DNA of 64,000 nucleotides from Parapedobacter tibetensis (GTDB taxonomy: Bacteria; Bacteroidota; Bacteroidia; Sphingobacteriales; Sphingobacteriaceae). The stretch spans positions 1-64,000 of the forward strand of contig NZ_JAMXBE010000007.1 of NCBI RefSeq assembly GCF_024704835.1, in the 5' to 3' direction. This document shows, piece after piece, positions 26,295 through 33,930 of the stretch. A model generated the notes under the pieces. It ran no database searches. It was not told the origin of the DNA and was given only the letters and a program-made list of their open reading frames with translations. Made by a program: the position numbers and the translations under genes. Each line of letters starts with the position of its first letter. The stretch's first letter is position 1.

Positions 26295-28475
26295 TTAATA
26301 GACCACCGTATAGGTACGCGTGCCTTCCAGTACCACCTCGTATTTTCCGGCTCCCAAATCAACCAGATCAGCCTGCTCACATGTTGGCTTGGTTTTGCTT
26401 CGTAACAACAATTTCCCAGTGCCTCCAGCAGTTTTCACTTTGATTTCATTTGTCGTGACGCGAACTTCGATATCGCCGTTTGGTGTAGGAACCGTTCCTT
26501 CCATCCATTCCATATCCCCGAGCTGCGGCTCAATCACGTAAGTCGCATAACCCGCTGACACCGGTTTAACGCCAAGGAAATATTTACCCAGGAGGTAAAT
26601 GGGACTTGCGCCCCATGAATGGCAGAGGCTTTTTCCAAACGGCCTGCCGTACATGGCATAATGTTCTGCCCCTTGCTTGTTCGGATCATATGCTTCCCAG
26701 AATGAAGTGGCCCCAAGCTTGAGCATGCCTCCCCAGTAATCACGGATTTCATCCAATACAACCCCATATTCACCCAAGGTGCATAACGCTTCCAACTCAT
26801 AGAATCGCATATAAGGCGTAGTGATTTGCTGTACCGCATCATTCAGCAGCACGTGTTTTTTTACCCCTTGTTGTTGTGCTTCATTTAGGTAATCGAAGAA
26901 AATGGCGAACATATTGGTATAACGAGTTACTTGGTCTGTCGGTTTGCCATCCACCCGGCTATGGATAAAGGCCTGTTTATCTTCATCCCAATATGAAGCG
27001 AAGATGTTGCGCTTTAACGCTTTGGCCAATTGAGCATATTGCTGTTCGCCTTGCTTGTCGTTGACGATCTCCGCACAAAGTTTCATAGTTTCCAGGCTAC
27101 GGCAGAAAAGAAGTTGTTCAAAGCTGACCTCTCCTTGTTTGCTCAGCCCATCGGCCCAATCGATGAAAATCCAGTCGCCCGGCAAACCTTCCAAAAAGCC
27201 TCGCTCATTTCTCCGCGCTAAGCAAAAATCCATCAGGCTTTGCATACGTGGGTAAAACGTCTCCACAAACGCCCTGTCTCCCGTGTACATGTAATAGTCA
27301 TATATCCCCAAAAACCAATAAAAGGTATAGTCCATGATCGTGTTGATATGGCTGCTTACCGGATCCTTGCCCCTCAAGGCGAGTGTAGTTCGCTTTACGG
27401 AGGGGGAATCAAAAAACAAGTAATAATTCATCAGGTAACTTTGGTAGGCATCACCCGACCATATCCAACGGTCACGTTTGATTCCATCGACGAAAAACTC
27501 CCGCGAGGTCAGGTGCATCGTATATTTGGATACATCCCAAATTTCATTGAGCAGTTCATCCGAACTCCTAAAGTGGCCTCTTTCATCCACGGGCAGGTAC
27601 TCGTACAACATGGATACCGAATCCAATTGCATGCCGTTGTCAACTTCAACATTTACAAAGCGGAAAGCCTTGGATAGCTCCAATACGGTATCACCCTGCG
27701 CCTGACCGGAAATATGCAGCCTATCCAAAGTTTCGCAAGTTTCAGTAGCCAATGCTTCTTCTTTTGACTCACCATAATAGAGCGAAATAAGGCCCTGCCC
27801 TTTCACTCCGTGCAACTTGACAAAACCAAATGTTTCTTTCCCGAAATCAACAAGCCACCGTCCTCCCTGTTGCTCCATCGATACGGCACCATCGGGTTCG
27901 GTAGCAAGCTTGAATGCGGAAGGACGGTTTTCGGGCGAATTAAAATGCCATAATGCTGCCCGCAACCATGCAGTCCCCGATTGGTCGGAGGCCTTGCCTG
28001 TTTCATCAATCCATTCCTTATCTTCGTTCGTGACGAGCCAAGAGCCATCGGACACCACTGTTTTACCCCTTACAAAAATCGCAGGCACATGATCCTGCGC
28101 ACGCACCTTCAGGTTCAACTTATGTGTTCCGGCTGGTATGGTTAGCGTAGTGGGTTCGCCCTCGATGAGTTTCCCATCCAGTTTTACATTGTACTGTCCT
28201 TCAGCATATAACTCCACTTCTTCTGACTCATCAAGTACAAATTCCTTATGGAAATCAATCAACACAAAATGGCTGTCCTGCCGCCAAAATGGAGGAAAAA
28301 AGGCCCCTCTTTCCGTGCGTTTGTTTTGCATTTGGTTGCTCAGCCATATTTCAAAGTCGCCGGGATACCAAATCCATGTTGCCTTGGTTTCCTGTGCCTC
28401 CAGTGACTCGGCAGCAAATACCATCAGCAAAACAATGCTCAACGTCTGTAATAGGTTTGTTCTCTTCATCTCCAC
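26295..28475 (-). CDS. GH78 alpha-L-rhamnosidase (compact type)
   Basis: 726 aa. The start is ATG at 28475 or 28469; the signal peptide ends ESLEAQ. N-terminal beta-sandwich domains are followed by an (alpha/alpha)6 barrel. The catalytic-acid region is FVDGIKRDRWIWSGDAYQS (about 330-348), a variant of the D-x-x-x-R-D-x-x-x-W-x-G-D motif of GH78, and the base is in TSFWEAYDP (about 593). A C-terminal beta domain closes it. It removes terminal alpha-L-rhamnose. It is the smaller of two GH78 genes in the locus and differs in the catalytic motif from the one at 43498, which suggests different linkages. It starts 5 bases after the symporter stop. Confidence 0.9.
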   Translation of the reverse strand: MEMKRTNLLQTLSIVLLMVFAAESLEAQETKATWIWYPGDFEIWLSNQMQNKRTERGAFFPPFWRQDSHFVLIDFHKEFVLDESEEVELYAEGQYNVKLDGKLIEGEPTTLTIPAGTHKLNLKVRAQDHVPAIFVRGKTVVSDGSWLVTNEDKEWIDETGKASDQSGTAWLRAALWHFNSPENRPSAFKLATEPDGAVSMEQQGGRWLVDFGKETFGFVKLHGVKGQGLISLYYGESKEEALATETCETLDRLHISGQAQGDTVLELSKAFRFVNVEVDNGMQLDSVSMLYEYLPVDERGHFRSSDELLNEIWDVSKYTMHLTSREFFVDGIKRDRWIWSGDAYQSYLMNYYLFFDSPSVKRTTLALRGKDPVSSHINTIMDYTFYWFLGIYDYYMYTGDRAFVETFYPRMQSLMDFCLARRNERGFLEGLPGDWIFIDWADGLSKQGEVSFEQLLFCRSLETMKLCAEIVNDKQGEQQYAQLAKALKRNIFASYWDEDKQAFIHSRVDGKPTDQVTRYTNMFAIFFDYLNEAQQQGVKKHVLLNDAVQQITTPYMRFYELEALCTLGEYGVVLDEIRDYWGGMLKLGATSFWEAYDPNKQGAEHYAMYGRPFGKSLCHSWGASPIYLLGKYFLGVKPVSAGYATYVIEPQLGDMEWMEGTVPTPNGDIEVRVTTNEIKVKTAGGTGKLLLRSKTKPTCEQADLVDLGAGKYEVVLEGTRTYTVVY

Positions 28476-28480
28476 AACTT

Positions 28481-30070
28481 TTATTTAAAAAATAGGTACA
28501 ATCCAATCATAACCACAAACAGAAGTGTCCATGCCAGTCTCACTTTCGGAGTAGGTTTCTGCAAGGTGATTTTCACAAGTGATTCTTGATTTAATTCATA
28601 TGCACTTTTGGGTATAACCAACGTAATGATTAACCCTAAAATAAACAATAACAGGAATATATAGAATGACAACATCAAATAATGCGGCCAAAAGTCATAG
28701 TTGTCTGCCGGAAATACCCACAGGTACAACACGCCCACCCCTAAGCTCAATACCGAGCCAAAGGAAAGTACCACATTAACCGCGGCCCTATTGGTACGTT
28801 TCCAGAAAACGGATAACAAGAACACCACCGACAATGGTGGTGCGATAAAACCCAAAACGGATTGGAAAACATCAAACAAACTCAGTCCATTGATGCTGTC
28901 AATGGCAATGGCTGTCAACACCGCAAATAAACAACCAATGACGATCGTGGTCCTGCCAACTTTTTTGAGCTGTGCTGAGGTGGCTTGGGTATTTATTTTC
29001 TTGGCATATACATCCATGGTAAATACGGTGCCTAATGAATTCAAAGAGGATCCTATTGTGCCGACAAGCACAGCAATCAGCACGACAATGACCAATCCAT
29101 TCAGTCCTGCCGGAAACAAATTGGTTACCATGGTCATGTAGGCTTCAGACGGGTCTGCCAATCCCGGGTAAAGGACGTAGCACAAAATTCCCGTAAGGAC
29201 AAATAAGGGTAGCGACAGGATTTTCAACCAGGCGATAAAATTCACTCCCAATTGCCCCTGTTCGAGGTTCTTAGCGCCCAACACCGACTGCACCATCGCT
29301 TGATCCGTGCAGAAGAAAGCGATAGCGGCTACGGGATAACCCAGCAATATAGCGTACCATGGATAATCAGGATCTGTAGCTGGCCGAATCAACGACCAAT
29401 AATGCTCAGGCACAGCATGGTAAACCGCTGTGATTCCCCCAGCTTTTATCAATCCCAGAATCACCAGCAGCAACGAAACGAGGATTAACAAAATCATCTG
29501 GAAAATATTGATTTTCGCCACGGTTTTCAGTCCACCTGCATAGGCAAATATGCCGGCGAAAAGCACCAATACAATCACCGACTGCCACATGGGGATATCC
29601 AATACTTGCCTGACCAAAAAGCCTCCGGCAAACAATCCCAGTGAGAGCCATGAGATTAACATTTTCACCAATGAATACCAGGCGAGTATATTTTGAGTCG
29701 AATCGCCATATTTCTTTCCCATGTACTCCGGCAAGGTACTCACATTGGTCGCGATATACCGGGGCGCAAAGACGACGGCCAATAAAAACAGGAATACGAA
29801 AGCATACCAATCAAAATTGACCGCCACAATCCCTGTGGTATAGCCGATGCTCGCAAAAGCCAATAGCATGGATGGTCCAACATTGGTGGCCCACATATTA
29901 AAACCGATGCTTGGCCAAGTCAGCGATTTGCCTGCCAAAAACATAGACTCGTCCAACACACGCTTTTTACTGCCAAAACTTGTTTTATAGCCAATAAAAA
30001 GCAGTGCGGACAGGTACAGGGCTACAATGGCATAATCCAGCGTAGTAAGTTTATCGGCTATACTATTCAT
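28481..30070 (-). CDS. Sodium:solute symporter (SSS family)
   Basis: 529 aa with about 13-14 hydrophobic segments. It has the SSS signature layout of SGLT-type sugar transporters: FLAGKSLTWPSIGFNMWATNVGP-like TM2 region, TLPEYMGKKYGDST, and GGLKTVAKINIFQMI with AIAFFCTDQAMVQSVL. No signal peptide is needed; the N-terminus starts LDYAIVALYLSAL. It should import a mono- or small oligosaccharide released by the PUL enzymes into the cytoplasm with sodium. It is placed between the oxidoreductase and a GH78, so rhamnose or a rare sugar is a reasonable guess. Confidence 0.9.
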   Translation of the reverse strand: MNSIADKLTTLDYAIVALYLSALLFIGYKTSFGSKKRVLDESMFLAGKSLTWPSIGFNMWATNVGPSMLLAFASIGYTTGIVAVNFDWYAFVFLFLLAVVFAPRYIATNVSTLPEYMGKKYGDSTQNILAWYSLVKMLISWLSLGLFAGGFLVRQVLDIPMWQSVIVLVLFAGIFAYAGGLKTVAKINIFQMILLILVSLLLVILGLIKAGGITAVYHAVPEHYWSLIRPATDPDYPWYAILLGYPVAAIAFFCTDQAMVQSVLGAKNLEQGQLGVNFIAWLKILSLPLFVLTGILCYVLYPGLADPSEAYMTMVTNLFPAGLNGLVIVVLIAVLVGTIGSSLNSLGTVFTMDVYAKKINTQATSAQLKKVGRTTIVIGCLFAVLTAIAIDSINGLSLFDVFQSVLGFIAPPLSVVFLLSVFWKRTNRAAVNVVLSFGSVLSLGVGVLYLWVFPADNYDFWPHYLMLSFYIFLLLFILGLIITLVIPKSAYELNQESLVKITLQKPTPKVRLAWTLLFVVMIGLYLFFK

Positions 30071-30087
30071 TCGAAAATAATTATTGA

Positions 30088-30264
30088 TTAGTGTTCTTTT
30101 TTAATGGTATCAATGAATGCTTCGCAGTTTATTCTTAGTGGCCTCATGGAACCTGCATTTTCATCGGCACTGTTTGCTTTCATCGGTGATGAAGCTTGCG
30201 TTCGCCTCCGGCTTCCGCAGGTTTCATCGCCTTTTGCGTTAGGCGCTGACATGGCAGGTTTCAT
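30088..30264 (-). CDS. Small ORF (58 aa), possible gene remnant
   Basis: An open frame from ATG 30264 to TAA 30088 fills most of the 198-base gap between the oxidoreductase and symporter genes and begins inside the last bases of neither. It encodes MKPAMSAPNAKGDETCG to INCEAFIDTIKKEH. There is no visible ribosome-binding site, signal peptide or known domain. The DNA repeats the motif GATGAAACCTGC or close variants several times. The last 18 residues look protein-like and faintly resemble C-termini of Gfo/Idh/MocA enzymes, so it may be the tail of a lost second oxidoreductase. It could also be non-coding spacer. Confidence 0.25.
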   Translation of the reverse strand: MKPAMSAPNAKGDETCGSRRRTQASSPMKANSADENAGSMRPLRINCEAFIDTIKKEH

Positions 30265-30268
30265 GCAA

Positions 30269-31375
30269 TCAGATTTTATGGATTAGTTCCGGTGCCACAC
30301 CATGTCGCAACAGTAAATCATCAGGACGAACGGGTTTACCTGTTTTCAGCGATTCATCCATGGCTTGCAGCAACGCGACGGTGCCGATGCCTTCTTTCAA
30401 ATCCGGATATGCCGGTTTATTTTCATGGATGGCATGGGCGAAATATTCCAAATAGTTCTGGTATTCGCCTGCATGATGGCTTTTGCCCTCGAATCGGAAA
30501 TAATGCTTAAGCTTGTGTTCCCAAGTAATGATCTTCTCCTCACCCGCATTTGAGGTCACCGCATACCGTAAATCCATGTAATCTGCCTGGCTACAACCTT
30601 CGGTTCCTCTCAGGATGCAACTCATTTCACTATCCCGAGCCACAGGCTGCACGGGGCCAGTATATGCTCCGCTTATGCGAGCAATTCTACCGTCTTTGGC
30701 TTTGAAGATGAAATGCATCGTATCTTCATTTTTCAGTCCACCTTTTCGCCCGTTGCTGCTCAACATGCCGTATCCCATGACCTCTTCGATATCGGGCAAG
30801 TACCAGCGGATAAAATCCGCGGGATGACTCAATCCTCCATAAAGCCATTTGAATGATTTTTCCAATGCCCAAGGTTTTTCCAAGAACCAACGGTGGTCAG
30901 CATGGTAATATCCTTCTATGGTAATCAATTCACCGATGATCCCTTCTTCAAAATCCCTGCGTTGCCGTATCATGGGTTCAAAGAAACGTGAACTTTGGCC
31001 AACAAAGACGTTCTTCCCTGTCTTTTCGGCAAGCTCAACCAGGGATGCTGCATCCGCTAAATTATCGATGAAGGGCTTGGTGCAAACGACATGCTTGCCG
31101 TGTTGTAAGGCCAGCTTGATATGCTGCGCGTGGAATTTATCGGGTGTATAAATGGCTATGGCTTCGATTTCAGGGTCATCCAGTAATTCTTGATAATATG
31201 CGGTGTAGTGTGGAAAATCAAACTCCTTCATCCGTTTCCTTCCCAATTCCTCGTTGAGGTCGCATATGTTCACCAATTCGACTTTAGGGCTTGCCAAAGC
31301 TGCCGACATGGTACTCCGTCCTTCTCCCAAACCTAAAATCCCTAACTTCAACTTCTTCATTGAATCTTGATTCAT
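30269..31375 (-). CDS. Gfo/Idh/MocA-family oxidoreductase
   Basis: 368 aa. The start is ATG at 31375 or at 31360 (MKKLKLG). No signal peptide, so probably cytoplasmic. The Rossmann fold begins LKLGILGLGEGRSTMSAALA (G-x-G-x-G-like). The catalytic-region motif HGKHVVCTKPF carries the family Lys. The C-terminal GFO domain is visible in ITIEGYYHADHRWF and GGLSHPADFIRWYLPD. It probably oxidises or epimerises an imported sugar with NAD(P). It sits next to the symporter, which supports uptake and conversion of a released monosaccharide. Confidence 0.9.
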   Translation of the reverse strand: MNQDSMKKLKLGILGLGEGRSTMSAALASPKVELVNICDLNEELGRKRMKEFDFPHYTAYYQELLDDPEIEAIAIYTPDKFHAQHIKLALQHGKHVVCTKPFIDNLADAASLVELAEKTGKNVFVGQSSRFFEPMIRQRRDFEEGIIGELITIEGYYHADHRWFLEKPWALEKSFKWLYGGLSHPADFIRWYLPDIEEVMGYGMLSSNGRKGGLKNEDTMHFIFKAKDGRIARISGAYTGPVQPVARDSEMSCILRGTEGCSQADYMDLRYAVTSNAGEEKIITWEHKLKHYFRFEGKSHHAGEYQNYLEYFAHAIHENKPAYPDLKEGIGTVALLQAMDESLKTGKPVRPDDLLLRHGVAPELIHKI

Positions 31376-31393
31376 CAGTAAATGACTTTATCT

Positions 31394-33919
31394 TTATTTA
31401 AAAAACACCCATATTTCTCCGTCTTCGGTTCCTGTAATCCCTTCTTGGTATTGTCCCATGATGCGGTTCCATTCATCCATACTGGGATTGCTTTCGGTTG
31501 TTTTTGGGTTCAATGCCTCAAAATCCTCCCCCGCAGGGATGCTTATTATCAGCATCAACTGCCTACCGTTTCGGTATAGCAATACTTCCTGAAAATTAGC
31601 ATGGCAAAATCCTTGCGATACTTCCGGCCAGTCCTCAAATTGGGTCTCGTGATAGTCGAAATAGGCGGCTTGTTTTTGCTCATCGGCAACTAAGTTTGCA
31701 GATAGCACGATATAGCTCACTGGTACAGTTTGCGCTTCGCCTTTACAGTGGCTCCGATTGAATTCATAAAACAAATCATTAAATACTGTCGTCCTTGCTT
31801 TGGGATAAATGGCAGTCAATGCCCCTTGGAATTTCTTAGCCAGCTCTTGGGAGGTGACTAATACATAGCGATCCTTCCACTGCAGGATTTCGGGATTATC
31901 GATTCCCTGCCTTTCAGCCGCCTGCTGTAGCGAAGTTAAGTTGATATCCCTATCATCCCCGGCTTCCACCTGCACAAGTACAGGTTTCCTAAATGGAACG
32001 TGTATGTTGATCTCGTACCGGGCATCAGTTGGTACCCGCTCACGGAGCAACTGCTTATATGCTTGGGTTAACCCTGCGTTCAGCCTGAACGTTTCTTCAA
32101 CCTCACTGCCATTGTTCCTCCACATATTGCCTGGTCCGTTGGCATTTTGGAGCGTTTTATCTGATGGGTACCAATTGTTTTCGATGGTAAAGTAAGCCGT
32201 TCCTTCATCCGTGTATAGGTAAAACCAATGATCCGGTAGATGTGCGTACGGTGCTTTATAAATGCTATCGATACTGTTCTCGGCGATGATAGAACCCGGC
32301 TGTGCCGACAAGGTATAGATCCCCGCTACGTCATACAGGTGTTTACCATACCGTTGAATACGATTGGCCGAGATGCGATTGTTTTTCATTGCGTTTACCG
32401 TGGGGGTCCAGCCCCAGCCCAGGCTGATTCCCGTATAGGACACCTCGCTGATGTCGTTGTGGCGGATATGGATTTCGCGCACAAAACCGGCGCCGATTCC
32501 CACCGTACCCCAATCTTCGTTGGTCACATCTGTAATTAAATTATCTTCAACAGTTATATGGCTGCTGATTTCTCGTTCGTCTGTCGGGTGGTACGGCAAA
32601 TGGGCTTCAAAGGCTTCATCGGAGAATTTACCAATCAAAATCCCACTTCCTCCTATATCCTTGAATACATTTCCTACGATCCTGTCGGCATAATTTCCGT
32701 AATGATAATCCAGGCCGGTAGATGCAAGGTGTTCAAAACGGCAATCTTTAAAAACAGTATGCGATGAATACGAAACCTGTACGGCACTGGCTGGTCTCCC
32801 TACCCAGGCTTGGTTTTCCAATGTCGCTTTGTCCGCTGTGCCCGGTGTTTCCAATTTGTACGCATCTAAAAGATACATTCCAGCTTGTAAGGGTATATGC
32901 CCATGCATTGAAGGCCGAAGCCAAGTGCTGTGTTGAAATGAAATGCCCTCGAAATGGATATTCTTCACTGGAAAATCTGGAGTTCCCTTGATATCCACCA
33001 GGGTTTCAAGATAAGGGTAAACGACTTCGGCTTGATTCATATCCTCATCTTCCCTTGGCCAATAATATATCTTCCTGTTTACTTTATCGAGGTACCATTC
33101 GCCTGGCTCATCAAGAAATTGGATGGAATTGGATAGGTAAAAAGCCGAGTTTCCCGTCTCCGCTGAAATCCAAGGTGCTGGCCAAGGGTGTTCGGATTGG
33201 ATTCGGCTTTCAGGTTGATGGAAAGCCAGCTTCATGCTATCCGCTTGCACAATCGCTTCCTTAATACGGAGGATCGCAATGGCCCACCATTGATGAATAA
33301 AAAATTCCATTCCCGGTGTGAATTTGAATGATGAATCTCCAGGGTTGGGAATCCAGCAGGTCTGTTCTTCATGGTTCCAGGATAAAATCCGCCCCATCGC
33401 TAAGCCATTATGGCTCTTACTTCTTGTCGCTTTATGGCCATTTATCCACAACTGCCTAAAATCAACTATATTTCCTGCCACTGTAGGGGCATCCGCAACC
33501 CATACCTTTCCGGCCGCGGATTTCGGTAGTCCATTTACGGTTCCGGCCCTTTTCCATCCAATGATGGTTCTTCCCCCGCTGAGAATCGGATGCTCACCGG
33601 ATTGTGCGCGCACAACCGTCGGGCTTTGCGCCGTTCCACTGTCTTCCGGACGAATAAAAAGGGTTTCGTCCAAGTGGTAGACGCCAGCTTTAAGGATAAT
33701 GGCAATTCCCTGCGCAATTGACGGGTCATGTAGCCTCCTGAGCTCCCTGGCTTTGCGAAGCGCCTGGTCTACTGTCGCATACGGTTTCTCTGCTGTTCCG
33801 TCTCCTAGGCGTGAACCGCTAGGCGATACCCATATTTCGGTGGCGCTAACCTGGATGAACAGCCCCATGAAAATGGCTGTTTGTATGATTACCCTAAGAT
33901 ACTTGTTCCAATCACCCAT
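31394..33919 (-). CDS. GH141-like parallel beta-helix protein fused to an L-rhamnose-mutarotase-like domain
   Basis: 841 aa with a signal peptide (FIQVSA). Residues about 25-600 form a right-handed beta-helix with an inserted sandwich: PYATVDQALRKARELRR, FRQLWINGHKATRSK, GISFQHSTWL, IVGNVFKDIGGSGILIG, DISEVSYTGISLGWGW. This is the pattern of GH141, which includes an RG-II alpha-L-fucosidase and a xylanase. After about 640 come two ferredoxin-like halves. The last (about 745-835: YFDYHETQFEDWPEV, LLYRNGRQLMLII, MDEWNRIMGQY) resembles RhaM/DUF718 sugar mutarotases. Such a fusion would couple sugar release with anomer conversion. The beta-helix family call is good; the mutarotase call is by pattern. 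Confidence 0.8.
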   Translation of the reverse strand: MGDWNKYLRVIIQTAIFMGLFIQVSATEIWVSPSGSRLGDGTAEKPYATVDQALRKARELRRLHDPSIAQGIAIILKAGVYHLDETLFIRPEDSGTAQSPTVVRAQSGEHPILSGGRTIIGWKRAGTVNGLPKSAAGKVWVADAPTVAGNIVDFRQLWINGHKATRSKSHNGLAMGRILSWNHEEQTCWIPNPGDSSFKFTPGMEFFIHQWWAIAILRIKEAIVQADSMKLAFHQPESRIQSEHPWPAPWISAETGNSAFYLSNSIQFLDEPGEWYLDKVNRKIYYWPREDEDMNQAEVVYPYLETLVDIKGTPDFPVKNIHFEGISFQHSTWLRPSMHGHIPLQAGMYLLDAYKLETPGTADKATLENQAWVGRPASAVQVSYSSHTVFKDCRFEHLASTGLDYHYGNYADRIVGNVFKDIGGSGILIGKFSDEAFEAHLPYHPTDEREISSHITVEDNLITDVTNEDWGTVGIGAGFVREIHIRHNDISEVSYTGISLGWGWTPTVNAMKNNRISANRIQRYGKHLYDVAGIYTLSAQPGSIIAENSIDSIYKAPYAHLPDHWFYLYTDEGTAYFTIENNWYPSDKTLQNANGPGNMWRNNGSEVEETFRLNAGLTQAYKQLLRERVPTDARYEINIHVPFRKPVLVQVEAGDDRDINLTSLQQAAERQGIDNPEILQWKDRYVLVTSQELAKKFQGALTAIYPKARTTVFNDLFYEFNRSHCKGEAQTVPVSYIVLSANLVADEQKQAAYFDYHETQFEDWPEVSQGFCHANFQEVLLYRNGRQLMLIISIPAGEDFEALNPKTTESNPSMDEWNRIMGQYQEGITGTEDGEIWVFFK

Positions 33920-33930
33920 ATGTTGTTTGC

